Of a stretch of DNA of 64,000 nt, positions 48,649-61,600 are shown piece by piece (the stretch's first letter is position 1; every line of letters starts with the position of its first letter). The stretch comes from Rhizophlyctis rosea (taxonomy: Eukaryota; Chytridiomycota; Chytridiomycetes; Rhizophlyctidales; Rhizophlyctidaceae). The notes under the pieces were generated by a model that did not search any database, had not been told where the DNA came from, and saw only the letters and a list, made by a program, of their open reading frames with translations. The DNA is taken from positions 62,001 to 126,000 of the forward strand of contig JADGJC010000028.1 in assembly GCA_027596075.1 (NCBI GenBank). Reading direction: 5' to 3'. The position numbers were made by a program, and so were the translations under genes.

Positions 48649-51600
48649 TCAGTCAAACGCATAAAATGGGTTCTTCTCATTACCCTCCCGCGGAATCCAA
48701 GCTTCGTCAACCTCCCGCTCCCACCATTTGTTGGTATCCGACGACGGTGGTGGCAACCCTGTTGTGGACACTTGCGCTTGCGATGGGGGAAATGAGTCAC
48801 GGAACATTGAACTGTCCAATGTTTCGAGCAAGGTGAATGGACTGGGATTGATGGGAGCGGTGATGACAGGCTTCGGCGGCGATGGGGGCTCCGCCAAGTC
48901 AATCAGCAAGCCCGTGGACGGCGGTCGGTGGTGGGCTAAGCGATGATCAACTTTGGGCACAAGTTTTACGGGTTGCGCTCCTATACTGTCCCCGCTCTTC
49001 ATCCGTCGCAAGTACACTTCCTTCTCCAAGGCGTCCCGCCGCTCATGGTCAATGATGGCGGTCTGGTCGCAATTTTAGCTTGGAAAAAATAAGCAGGAAC
49101 AACGTCCCATGCAGGCACTCACTTCAATGTCAAATACACCCCTAACAGGCCTATGATCGGACATTTGGCACTCTCCCCGTGCGTATTCGCGGCAGTTGAT
49201 CTGAGCCAACGATGATGAGCATGCTTCGATTGATTGTCTGGACGGGGCAGCCAAACCTACATGTCGCCCCTTGAATAATACTCTGAAGAAAGAAATCAGA
49301 AACATGGAAGATATAGTGGGATTCAAAGGCATCAGCTTACCTATCCGTCCAAGCAGGAATTCTGGCCTTCTCACTACAACCCAAAAAGTTAATGGACATT
49401 TCCACATCTACAAGATAGTTTCCTTACCTAGTATCATATATATCTGTCCCATTATCATACTTGTAGGTTGGGTTGAAGTTGATTGGTGCTTCTTGGAAGT
49501 CAACAAACGCATTTCCAGCGGCGCGCGATAGAACCAGCTGATAATGATATTGTCAATGGACGCGTCGTGCCTTCGTCAAATTTCCGAGTGCACTTACTTG
49601 ATCATTCATATACAAAAATTGTAATTGTTGTGACATGATGGCACTTCGGACCTGATGAGAAGATGTTCGAAAGATGATTCACTCAATGTTACAAAGGTTC
49701 ACGATTGTACCTCCTCATTTGACATGTTGATGCGGTAATTGAAGTCGCCCAACCAAAACACCATGCTGGAATGAATGAGAGATCAGTGGTGCCCGTGGAT
49801 AGAAGTACATCAAGTACATCCTCCTCACTCATGATCATCCAAACGGCGACCCCTGAAGTTCAAGCCCATCGTTATTGTCCAAAAATCGCGATTACGATCC
49901 TCTGTAGCACCTTGGCCTGTAAGAGACATCGGTAAAAATGTCTGCGCGAAGACAACAAACAATGCTCTCTCCGAGATCGACTTACCGGCTGCCAAATGAG
50001 CGGTGACAAAGGCTATCTTCGTGTCGTTAAATTGCAAACTCACACCAATCCCGCCTGCAGGCATGGTTACGCCGTAGCTCATATAGTAATCTGCCAAAAA
50101 TGATACCTTTGTTTGCTGCCATGCCGCCCAGTCCTGTCTAAAATCGAGCGTCTAATTGATACTCGATCAATAGCAAGCGTCACAAAAAACTCACCTTCTT
50201 AGTGGATGTTTCCACATTCCGAACAAATGACGTACTATCCGCTCTTACAAAAATGAAAAGGCCCAGAGCAACAAGATGTATGGATCGCAGCAAAACATAT
50301 TCCCCGCCGCCAAGTGCATTAACGGCTCGCATCAGGACGTTCTCCCAAAATAGCCGCAGTTTGTCCGTATCTGATGTTATGTACTGTAAACAAGTGAGTT
50401 ACTCTCCCTCAGCATGATACGCAATGTCCAAGAACTTCCACATCCATACCTGGCCGGGATTGAGCTCAATGAGCTCCTGAATGCCAATGACGTATAAGTG
50501 CGGTTTCCCGGCTGAACAAGGTCAAGTTAATGCCGAGTGCAGGTGGAATACACACTCTGCCCACCTTTTGATGACGTCAGCCAATCATCCAACCGTTCCC
50601 GTTTTAGCATCTTCCCGTTCACATTCCACGTCCCCAGAAATAAAGAGACTTTCGAAGGGTACGAATATTCTCCCATTCTAGAAGGACACTGTCAGCACAG
50701 TCAGCCCAAAGCGTTTCGAATGACCACAACCACCTTTCCGTCATCTCTTGCTCCACTGCCTGGTGTAAGGGATTGCGCAGAAGAAGTGACTCTCCTTGCA
50801 CCATTTTGCCGAGAAGTATATCAATCGCTTCCTGCCTGTTCAATGATGAGTTTCCAGAGTACGCCATTCCATAGAACTTTTGACATACCTCGCTTTATCT
50901 TGAAAGTTATTGATAACAAATCTGTTGACAGACTTAGCCGCATCGTCCAACAGTCCTGCATGGATGATTATGAAAACGAATTCAAAATGACTTCGCCCTT
51001 ATGGTAATCGCAGAGACGTACCAAACACGGTCTGTTTCCCTTTGCGAGTATACGATGATTTCAAAGCCCCTGTGCCGGCTGCATTGCACAAGATTTAGCA
51101 TCTTTTGGCATTCAGCAGCTGCATAAGGCCTTACCATAAATCTTGCTAAGCCAATCCCCATTCTGTGCACAGCCGATGAGTCCCTCTGAATCCGAGTACT
51201 TGAAAAATCAAAAACCCACATCTGCCCATATGTTATTGAAACATATGGAGAATGCCTCTTCTTCCGACGGGCTGAAGTACTGTCCAAATGCTCGCAGTTG
51301 CGTTTCGAGGACATGGCGGGCCAGACGACTATGCATGACATGAGCAAGGTGTTGCCGTAGAAGATCTCAAATCAATTGCTTGAACTTACGTCTGCACGAC
51401 ATTAGTTCTATCAAGGCAATCTAAGCAGTTGGTCCGAACAATTCCATGCTGAGTGAATACAAGGCTCCCTTGGTGGTCCGTAACAAAGCACCCGTAGCTC
51501 TCTAGTGGCCGTTGCATCATCACCACAAGATCGCTCAACTGTACGGAAATGCTTTTAAGAAACGGAGACGCTGCTGGCTAAAACACTGATCTCGACTTCA

Positions 51601-53220
51601 CCTTCTCATAGTTGTCGCGCTTCACAATCGCATGGAAATCGAAACCCGTAAAGCTGATGACATCATTTAGGTCGGTCAACCGCGAAACGCACAGCCGATA
51701 GGCTTCGCTCAAGGTGCATTCGCTACTATTTTCCTTCTGACTGAGCAGATTGACGATGTGTATTCGTTCGTATCGCTCTTTCAATTCCTGTAGACTCTGT
51801 AAACACACACAAATATATCATGCAAAAAACATGATTTCGACATGCCTCGAAATGCTTGCGAGCAGCAGGAAGCGTTGATTCTGGACCGCGGCTGATGGCC
51901 ACTTTGTGCGTCATCTGTGCGCCGAAAGTATTCAGCCAGTGTGTCTTCACAATAATTCACACTTCCGTTGTTTACCTGCACACCCGTCTGCTCCCAAAAC
52001 ACTTCAACAACAATCAGCAATCAGCAAAAGAAGTCATATCTGCAGGAACCGAAACGCATCTTACATGGGACTTTATAGATCGAATATCAGTATATTTATT
52101 GATAGAATCTCAAACATTAAGCGAACGTACCACTGCCTCTGATTTGCACGAACGAAAAGTTGAAAACTGGACTATATAACAAGAATTCGGACTTGGACGT
52201 GAAAGAGAGGCCGATGATGAGTTCGCCGCATCCTCATTGTGCGAACCACGATGTGCCCACCTCAACAAAATTCGACACATGCCCATCATCATTGATCCCC
52301 CGAGCGTTGAAGCGCGTTCCAGCACGCTTACAACTCAAACGAGATATGATCGCCATCCGGCACGGCAACGCATTGACAGCAAAGTCGATCATCCCAACAT
52401 ATCCCTGAATCGCCAAAATCAGCATTCCACCACTATCTAGATCTTCCCGTTGCTCCACCGACAACTCCTGTTCCCGAATTTGCAACAGCCCGCCCAACAT
52501 GAACTTATTCCACACAAAATGCGAGTCTGCACACTCAAATAAACTGGAACGAGACGCGCCGTTGAGTTCGTCCAATGTTCTCCGTTGTGCAGAGCGAGTT
52601 AGATCCATCGTTGGGCTGAAGTAGAAGGATCCAGTGGATAGGAGCTTGATGAGCGGTTGGCATGGATGAGCAAAGTTTGGTGGCGTGTTCTCCAACTCAA
52701 AACCCAGTCCGGTAGACGAGTTTGCTGCTATAGCTCGTACGGCTTCATTTTGCTCCTGGACAGCTCCGGGATAATCATATCGATTGGATAATAACGAGTA
52801 GAATGCAACGCGTTGGATTCGATATATGGCCGACCCTTCCAGTTCCGCAACCTGACACGATCATCTTAATACAACGCAAGGTCTGCTGTTGCGAAGCAAG
52901 TTACCTTCGTTGCCTCCGTCACGATTCCCAAGAAGATATCTGAGGTAGCGGTTTGAGTGCCGCTGGTCAAGTCCCGGAACAGTCTTCACGCGAAACTCAC
53001 CACTTGCCACGTGTATAAGACCCAAGCAACCGTATATCGGTCGACTCTGCAACAACTCAAAGTTGGCATAGTCCAAAGTTTCCGAGGGTTGGAAGCGCGC
53101 AGTGGCCCTCTCCCCCAAACAGTCAAAAACCAGAGCAGTTTTCGAGAGGTTGACTGCCGGTCTCAGAACAAGCGAACGCGAACCCTCCTTCACAAATAAT
53201 ATGGATTGTCGTTCCGCCAT
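48649..53220 (-). CDS. Synaptojanin-type SAC / inositol polyphosphate 5-phosphatase
   Basis: I reconstruct 26 exons and about 1030 residues from ATG 53220. The N-terminal SAC domain has YGCLGLIHVASGDIFLGIV, RAGTRFNARGINDDGHV, FVQIRGSVPLFWEQTGVQ and the intact catalytic RTNCLDCLDRTN (CX5R). It continues through GLLDDAAKSVNR to the 5-phosphatase domain: FLGTWNVNGK, GIQELIELNPGQ, GLGGMAANKG, FVTAHLAAG, WLGDFNYRI, SEKARIPAWTDR and SDHRPVRGVFDIE. The tail is proline-rich (PPSPPKP) and ends with NPF (KNPFYAF), an EH-domain ligand. Such enzymes (yeast Inp52/Inp53) dephosphorylate PI4P and PI(4,5)P2 during endocytosis and vesicle uncoating. Exon 5 is only 6 nt (52065-52070). The intron 51797-51845 is GC-AG. 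Confidence 0.93.
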
Positions 53221-53501
53221 AGTCGACCACGTCCCCCCGTTGTCACTGATTGCGATACGCGCGAACTGTGCAATGCAGATGAATTGTGTGGAAAGGCGAC
53301 GGGGGGCAGAGATAGAAGTGACGTGTTCAGGCTGCCTTGCCAGCCTTGGCTTAATTGCCCTTTAGAAATTATGTCTGTTGCTGACATCATGCAGGCCACA
53401 AAACCTATTTATAGACTTGGCCACTTTTATGGCTACAACTTGCAGGGCTTTTTCTGCCACCTGACACCACATGCCCCAAATTCTCAGCTTTTCCACTCCC
53501 A
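53221..53501. promoter_or_regulatory. Divergent promoter region
   Basis: 281 bp between the synaptojanin-like start and the orphan ORF start. A TATTTATAG at 53407-53415 could be a TATA element for the plus-strand ORF. Confidence 0.4.
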
Positions 53502-54275
53502 ATGTCTAACTTTTGTCTGCTGGCTGCCAAAAATTCATCTCTGCCTCTTTCCCCTGCATCTCACATCTTTGCTCAAACTTCTGCTTCACACATCATGGAT
53601 CAGCAAGCATCCTTACTCTTCATGGACTTCCCCAATTCCAACCACAACCCCACATACTTTCCCTCTCCACCTTCCTCTCCAGAACAACTCAACTCCCTCT
53701 CCTCCAGTCCTGATGCTAGCTGGGACTTCTTTTGGACCCAAAACATCCATGTGCTGAGGCACATTGATGCTGAACAGTTCCCTGCTGGTAGGGGTGCTTC
53801 ATCATCATTTTACGCCTTTAACATCGCTAACAATAACCCTCCATCAGACACAATTGCCCCAACCCAACTCCACACCTCCCCTCCCCTCTCCACCTCCACA
53901 CTGCCATACATATCCCCACTCCTCACCTTCTGCCTCCATCACAACATCAAAACCAGAGGAAAGCCATCAGACACAACCAACCCCTTCCAACTCCATGGGC
54001 CCTCCCTCCTACATGCCTTCCTCCTCTCACCACCAACATCATACTCCAACCTAAAATTGCACAATACCATCTCGCAAGCAGCGTCACGCTTCATCAAAGA
54101 ACGGGGCGGAGAGTACGGGGAGAAAAGTTGGGTGAACTGGCAGTACGGGCGGGAGTTTGTTTGGGGGGTCAACAGTGATGTGCTGCGGAAGCAGAAGGTC
54201 GATTGGGGCGTGGTGATGGAGTTTTTGTCGGTAATGGATCGGGAGGTGGAGCTGTTGGTGGAAAGGAAGGGTTAG
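53502..54275 (+). CDS. Orphan hypothetical protein
   Basis: A single-exon frame of 257 codons from ATG 53502; Met at 53595 (MDQQASLLFMDF) is an alternative start. The first 130 residues are Ser/Pro/Asn-rich and probably disordered. The second half is more ordered: LPYISPLLTFCLHHNIKTRG, GPSLLHAFLL, ASRFIKERGG, WVNWQYGREFVWGVNSD and a charged C-terminal helix (VVMEFLSVMDREVELLVERK). I recognise no family. Length and the ordered C-terminal half argue for a real gene; C-rich bias of the plus strand could also hold a chance frame open. Confidence 0.5.
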   Translation: MSNFCLLAAKNSSLPLSPASHIFAQTSASHIMDQQASLLFMDFPNSNHNPTYFPSPPSSPEQLNSLSSSPDASWDFFWTQNIHVLRHIDAEQFPAGRGASSSFYAFNIANNNPPSDTIAPTQLHTSPPLSTSTLPYISPLLTFCLHHNIKTRGKPSDTTNPFQLHGPSLLHAFLLSPPTSYSNLKLHNTISQAASRFIKERGGEYGEKSWVNWQYGREFVWGVNSDVLRKQKVDWGVVMEFLSVMDREVELLVERKG

Positions 54276-54606
54276 TTGGGATCTGGGGTAACCGGTAGGG
54301 GAAGGCGTTCGGAACGGGCGCCCCGGCGAGGCTACGCGGTCGACCCAAGTTTGAGGGAGATGAAGGGTTGCGGGGCCGGTGTATTTGCATCTTGCTTGAT
54401 TATGTATGTAGCAATAAGCGCGAGGAAGTTATGTGCTAACTTTTCCTGTGTTAGCAAATATATCCATTTGCACAACACGACCATCGAAGCGCATTGCACA
54501 TATGACAATAGCTATTGCTGTGGACAACTATACATGCACATTACTACATTACTATGACCCATACTCAATGCGTGCGTGCGAACACGTTCCAACATGCAAC
54601 CCCGCC
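54276..54606. other. Convergent 3' flanks
   Basis: Between the orphan ORF (+) and CSC1 (-) stops. Nothing recognised. Confidence 0.45.
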
Positions 54607-57600
54607 TCAAATTTGGACGTCCTGCCGTCCCGACCACTCCGCAATAACTTCATTCGCGACCTCAACTCGACCTTGTTCATCCATACTGGCCCCCTGCGTG
54701 CTAAATACCGCAGCGTCACCGCCCTCAACTTCACCCTTCAATTCCGATTCCGCCACATTGTGATGATCCCGAGGTACCCACACGGTCAACTTGTCATCAC
54801 GAAGCGCCGGATGACTGAGTGCACGGCGGATGTACTCATCATCCGTGACATCATTTGAACCTTGGCCGCTTGCCACATCCCCCGGCGTCCAAGCCTGCGG
54901 CGTAGAGCCGCTCGGCTTACTGAAATCTACCGGTCCCGTGCTCTCCCCGTTCCCTTCCTCTTCATCTTGACGTATGGTGTTGGTCGAGAACGTCTTGTCC
55001 AAGCTCCCACTCCTATCCGCAAACCGGCCGAGCAACTTGGGATTCCCCCCGGTCGCCCGTGACTCGTCCAATGCTGCCTTTGCCGGCACCGTGAACATCA
55101 GGTTGGTGTACAGCTCTGCGTGCCTGTGGCACAAAGCAGTCACGGCCAAGGCAATTGCCATCAGGACAGCCTGTCCCCAGGCAGTTTTTAGGAGGAAGAT
55201 AGCGAACATGACCACTTCGTGAATGTACAGAGCGACAAATAGCTGTTTTGCTGCTGAGTGCAGGTACATTCCGCCGGAGGCTTTCCAGACGTACACAAAC
55301 CTATTGAAGCAGAATGAGCTAGAGGAACTATGGTCACTTCCGCACAAATCAAATACTCACTGCATCTGGTACAGGTAAGCCAAGTACCAAAGCCCAAAGT
55401 AGATGGCCGTGAAGATGCTCACAAGAGGAGCGATGGTCATATAGGTGATTCCGACGGTGGCGATGAAGGAGTGGTTCGCCAATGTGCGACCGATCTCGAA
55501 AATGGGCGGCCGACGCTTCTCAAGAACTTGTCGTGGAGTCTTAGCCAAGAACCGCAACATAAGGGGCTTGAGGATGAGGTTGCCAACTTGCAAGAGTTCC
55601 GACGCCGGGCCAGACAACGCAAGCAACATCACGTAGTTGACGAAGAACGATGAGATGGTAGGGATCGAAGTGGCCAGCATTTCAACAATTTCAGGCGGGT
55701 TGTTGATGATGGTGTTGAGGACCCTGAAGATCGATCCAGCAATGGTTACGATGAACAGGACGTTGAACACGAGGAAAGCGTAGTATTGGTTGATCAGCAA
55801 ACGTTCGATCTCAGCAGATGTCGGCACGCCACCGAATTTGCTGATGACTGCAAATGGACATTCACTACCAACTGACGGATACCTTTACACGAAAAAGCAC
55901 TTACGTCTTAGTAATACCGGAATCAGTGCGAACGCAACGGCGATCACCACTTGAGGCAGGACACCCTATTGATGAACATTATATCAATCTTTCCATTAAT
56001 GTAGGACTGGCAAATGAACAAACATACCTGCACGATTCCGGTGGCGGGAGGTGACCACTTCGTAATTGGATCAAGGAATGGCAGAATTGCCACCAGGTTA
56101 TCGAGAGTAGCGATGGAGCTGAGGAATGTAGCTGTATCCGCCAGTCAGTATATCTGCTGCTTCTCGTGAGCATCTACATGCTAAAGCGGGACACCACTTA
56201 CTGAGGGCACCCCAGAACACCACCAAAGCCACCACCAGCACCAACGCAACCATCCTTCTACCCTGTCGTTGGAAATAACCTAATCCTAGATTATCCCAAA
56301 TCACATCATCTGCATCCACACCCGCGACTTTATCCGCCATCCCCTCCGGACTGATGTACAAATTCGTTCCTGCTGCAACGTGCGGCGCAAACAGGTTGGA
56401 GAACACCACAAAGGCAGCAGAGTCGGGAGGAAGTTCGTTTTGACGGCCGGCGGCAAGCTCCACTTGTTCATGCCTCAATTTTCCCAAGTGGGTATCAATG
56501 GCATCGTGTGGTGAACCTGCTTCATATGTGTTAGTGAAGGGCGTGAGATCTTATGTTGCCATTTGCAATACAACCCAACAACAAGGTCCGTTCTGTCGGA
56601 CGGTCCTCGCGATGTTGTCGGCCGTGGTCATATGCTCCGTCAGCATGCCCCTTCGTGATCTTCAGAAGGTATTTCGTCAGATAGTTTTCAAGCTTCAAGC
56701 GTTCCTGTCGACGGTGTTTGTCCAACTTTTGGAGGTTGTCAAGCTTCTTCGTCAAAACCACGGCTCGAACCTGCGCGATGAGGTGATCACAGTCAGTGGT
56801 CAAGACAAAATTCCATAGATTTCACGACATTGACTTACAGCATTGGGTTGAACCGTTTCAAATAGAGCGCGCAATTCATCTTCAGATCTCATGTTTGGAG
56901 GAACGTCCCTAACCAGCAAAGTGTAGCCGGCGAGATGGTTCTTCGAGTATTCGGAGAAAAAATAACGATGACGCAAGGTCGCGGCTTTTCGGAGGAGGGT
57001 GACGATCACGAACAGGATAACACCTGTGGAAGACAATTGTGGATGAGCAATGCGAATACTGGCCGAAAGAAATATATACTTTACCAATGAAGATCCAACT
57101 CAAAATCAAGTTTGCCCACAGACGAGCCTGCTCTGACTGGGCTACATTTCCAAGGGTCAATCGGTCCAATCCTTTCATTCCTACACTGCTGGTGGCATGA
57201 ACCGGGAAAAGGATTGCCGCCCCAACGATGGCCACGAAGATGAAAATGCGCAGCAACCATCGCATGTAGAATAGAACCGAGAATGCGTCCTCTCCGGTGG
57301 AATCCATGAGCCTCTGATCTTTGAACTTCAGCGCGCTGAACCACGCAAATACGCCATTCTGGAGACGCTCTGGCCGGGATTCCTCCGGCACCAAAAAGGT
57401 TCTTGGAGCATAGATCAAAGGGAATTTGCGGCGCAAGATCATGAAAGCAGATAGGAGGGCCAAAGCAACGGCTGCGTTGAAGACAAGGGACGAGACAAAT
57501 CCGCTAACACTGGCATTCTGCGGAGGTCCGCCAGTTCCGTTTAGCTCCCCGGCGTTGCGATCTACAGTTTGAAAACCCAGCACCATACCTGTTCGTTATT

Positions 57601-57672
57601 TTGGTCGTCCGGGTTTGCAGGCTTCTGCCGTTTGGCAAGGTGCACAAGGATGGCAACTGGGATAGGAGCCAT
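54607..57672 (-). CDS. CSC1: CSC1/OSCA/TMEM63-family osmosensitive cation channel
   Basis: About nine exons from ATG 57672 (exon 1 57589..57672, exon 2 from 57517). An extracellular N terminus is followed by the first helix (VSSLVFNAAVALALLSAFMIL), then PRTFLVPEESRPERL and a helix pair. The large cytosolic RNA-binding-like loop has YTLLVRDVPPNMRSEDELRALF and VVLTKKLDNL...DRPTERT. The 7TM region follows: SAAFVVFSNLFAPHVAAG, DDVIWDNLG, TTFLSSIATLDNLVAI, GVLPQVVIAVAFALIPVLLR, IPTISSFFVNYVML and FGLWYLAYLYQMQFVYVWKASGG. The C-terminal 150 residues are a polar tail. The family forms Ca2+-permeable, hyperosmolarity- or tension-gated channels of plasma or vacuolar membranes. Exon 1-2 junction (CAG|GTATGG...CCGCAG|AAT) uses a GCTAAAC branch and keeps phase. 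Confidence 0.93.
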
Positions 57673-58602
57673 GCCGCCAGGACGTAAACAAAGATTTTAT
57701 ATTGTGGGCGTAGATCACTAAAAAGGGAAGCTTCGAAACTTGAGTATGCCAAGCACTTTCCTTATCCCTGCCAGCGGGATAATACGTGGGAAAGAGAAGT
57801 GAAAGGTTGGACTGAAGTTTGGGCGGGTGAAGTGAGCAGTAAGAGAGTTATAGAGTTTCGTGTACCGATGGCGAGTGATGACGCAAACACAGTGCCCGCG
57901 CCACAGACCCTGAATCCCAAGTCATGACGCGTTTCAGGGTCCAAATGCTTCATTCACCGCACTTACAGATCGACCGACACATTCACATTGGGTGACATGA
58001 CACTAATACTACTAATGACAGGCAGTCACAACCGTCAAGCAACAAAATGTCATAGATAATTAAGATATCACATTGGTCTCGAGTGTTCCCTTGATGGGAA
58101 CTTTGATTGTGATATTGTTCGATAGGGTTTCGTTTCATGTGAAGCATCCTAATGATCCAACTTCTCATTGCAGTTAGGCCAAGCACATGTGCAAATTAAA
58201 CTTGGTGTTCGTTACAAATATCCATGATATCCATGCGCAACCAAACTTAATTGGTGGGTCTAACGTCAAAGCCAAGAAGGGGTGTTGTTGACCGTGTTGG
58301 AGTGAGCAGGTGGTCATTCTCCTTCATCCTTTCCTGCCTCATGATTCTGATTGATTTGAGAGGTCATACAGCCAATGCAGAAGACTGCTTACTGTATCCC
58401 GCACCCGTGGCAACCGATCAGGGAGCGCCGCATCCATAGGGGATGCAGCTTCTATGTCAAAGTTCATGGCCTTTCTGTGTTCAAACCCGCAGGCGGCACA
58501 AAACTCATGTGAAAAAGCTGACCGCCAGCACTTTATCAAAGCACTCATCATTAGATTTATCTTCACACTAGTGCTCACTTCCTGAGTGAATGCCCGAGTA
58601 AA
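57673..58602. other. Intergenic, divergent promoters
   Basis: 930 bp between CSC1 (-) and the kinase-RhoGEF gene (+). No gene recognised; short frames only. The start of the plus-strand gene lies at the very end of this region in an exon that would otherwise be 5' UTR. Confidence 0.4.
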
Positions 58603-61600
58603 ATGGTATGTTGTAATAAGACTTGAATCATAAAACATGATACTTACCATATTCATCGCAGACATCGGCAAAAACGAGGTATCTCGGTAGACACTTCCCA
58701 CCACCCTTCCACGACTGACATAAGTTCATTATAGGGCTGTTTTCGCCAAGTATGATACGGATCAGGATGGATTTTGGACAGAGCAAAACTTTGGCGATGT
58801 AGGAACAAGCGGTGCTATAATCTGAGGGCTTTTACTCATTAATGCGGCCATACTTCAGTTCCTATCAGACCTCGGCAAAGGAAACATTGGACAGGATCGC
58901 ATCCGCGCATCCTTCCAGTATCTGGATACATCGAAATCGGGCAAGATAGATGCCGCTATGTTTGAAAGGTACTGCCCGTCAGAATCAGAAGTCCGCACAT
59001 GCAGCTCATCGCAAACAACAGAGGCATCAATCTGCTGTACGAGTACGATTTCGATTTTGGAAAAGCATACGCGGCAGATGATCTTAGTTCGTCTCGAGCG
59101 ACGATACGTCTGGGCAAGCATCGAGTCGTTGTAAAGCCGGAGGTGTGGAGGTGAATGGGTTGTCCAAGGAGGCCATTCCAATAACCGAGCATCTTATAGG
59201 CATCCGATCCCATGGAACTGTGGACACTAATAGAAAAGGTCGGGGAGGGATCATATGGCGAGATTTATAAAGCGTGGGTACCCGCCCTTTCATTGCTACC
59301 GTCTGCCTCTATCTATCGTAAACACGCGCTTTCCAGCATTTCCAAAACATCCCCTCAAATTGTAGCACTGAAAATCATCGATCTTGAACGCACCACTGAT
59401 GACTTGGAGGACCTTCTAGCCGAAGTTGATTTCCAAGCGAAATGTTATTCTCCACATTTAGCACGCTATTTTGGTATGTATCCGATACAATGTCTTATAC
59501 ACCATTGCAAAGCAGATACTCAATGCACTATGACCAACACATTGCAGGATCATGGATGTGGGATTCCAAACTGACGATTGCAATGGTAGGCCGTTTCATT
59601 CCTGATCATTGTGCTCATGATGATCTCTAACCGCTCAGCATGCAGGAATTTCTTGGGGGTGGGACGGCAGAAGATTTGGTACATTGAGCACAGCTGGTCA
59701 ATAACGGCGGGTGAAAACACTGACAGGTCCCTCCCTCGGCAGTTAAAACATACGAGATTAAACGAAGAACAATGTGCCTACATCCTTCGCGAATGCGCAA
59801 AAGGATTGGAATACATGCATGGGGAGGGAAAGATACATCGAGATATCAAGGGTATGACTCTCCGCTGCATTTCATCTCATGAAAAACAGCAACTAATCAT
59901 TATACCACCATTCATTCCTCAATAAGCTGCAAATATTTTGTTCGACAATAGCGGTGCAGTGAAGGTGAGAACTTGCTCAAACCATTGTAGTTCGAAAACA
60001 AATCTCAAACCTATCCGACATAGCTTGCAGATTTCGGAGTAGCTGCACAATTGACTGCAAGGCAATTGCAAAGGACTACGTTTGTTGGAACTCCGGTTGG
60101 TGCTACATGATCTCCAGTTGCGCCCGTGCATTTGACTGACAGGCGACCCTTAGCTATACATGGCACCAGAGATCATCCTGAATCAGCCGTATGGACCAAA
60201 GGTACTGCATAACACTTTGCAATCACGATTTGTACATTGCTCAAATTGTTTTGCAACAGGTGGATGTATGGAGTTTGGGGGTTATGGCAATCGAATTAGC
60301 AACTAGGAAGGCCCCCAGATGCGACATGCATCCAATGGATGTAAGTGCACGTTCGAGATGTACCATTGCTTATGAAGATGCCTGATGCCAATTATTTATG
60401 CAGGTCCTGTACGCAATCCCGACAACGCCATCACCTCAATTAGACGCAAGTTTCTCACCAGAATTCAGGGATTGGGTAAATCGATGTTTGCAGAAAAGCC
60501 CAGAAACGGTAAGGTTTTGAAGGGGGTTTGATCATGCCTTTCGAAGAATATTGATTGCAATCTCAATAGCGACCGATGGCAAAAGATCTGTTGCAGCATC
60601 CTTTCACTTCCATTGAAAGAGATAAGAGTCTTGTGAAAGGGATTATTGAGAATATTAGATTGAAGAAAAATGATACAACGGAAGCTGTGGACCGCAAGGC
60701 GACGTGAGTCACCATGATATTTCTACCTTGAGTTGTTTTTGCATGGGAACAAAATCTTACTTTCACCACCTACAGAGGGGACGACTGGTGGGTACAATAC
60801 AATAAAGTAAGCTCTCCCAATCTTGCCTGCGAACTATATTGTATTGGTCAATGACACCATAAGTAACAGCAACAAGAAGCTCGGAAGGTAGCCCAGTCTC
60901 CTGTACCCACTGGCCCGGTTGCGTCTGCAGAGGCCCGAGCCACCATTCGGCCGGATATGGCCCAACTGGATACGAAGCAAACATATGGCCGGCGACAAGC
61001 AAGGGAAGCAGCCCATCAGCGCGGAGCGGCCATGGGGCCTGTTATGCGGCGGGTCGGGGTTCCGGATGGTGCAAGGGGCAGAGGGGGCTTCGCTGCTCAA
61101 GCAGGCGGGCAAGCACAACCGCAGCCAGAAGGAGTGCCCCACCCGGAGAGAATGGGGAGGGCTCCTGAACGGATACCAGCGCCCAGTGAGAGAGCGCCTG
61201 AACGAAGACCATCATCCGACCTATCAGTCGGCGGCCAACCAACACCATTCAGGCCTGCATCACCTGGTCCAACTGATCAGCGTCCTCCTGGCACTCGTCC
61301 TCCAGCTCGAGCTCCTTCTCCAGGATCAGCAATATATGCTCCAGGCCCACCGCCACCTTACTCGGCTGTTGCCCCGCATCCTATACCTGCACCTCAAATG
61401 CCAGCACCCATTCGCACCAGCACCGCCGGCATGCCAGTGCCATCTGTCGGCGGGGGCCGGCCCTCATCAGCTCAATCTCGCACGCCGGCAGCAAACCTAC
61501 CTCCCCCCTCAGTTCCTGTCTTCGTACCCTCAGCAGGTCCAGCACCTGATACAGGCAAGCCGCGGCCATCTGGCACATATGCACAGAACCCCTCTCGAGT

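Noticed and set aside
56755..56785. GGTTCGAGCC-type tRNA B-box on the minus strand
   Set aside because: It lies inside the CSC1 coding sequence (GTTCGAGCCGTGGTTTTG encodes VRAVVL) and no cloverleaf surrounds it.
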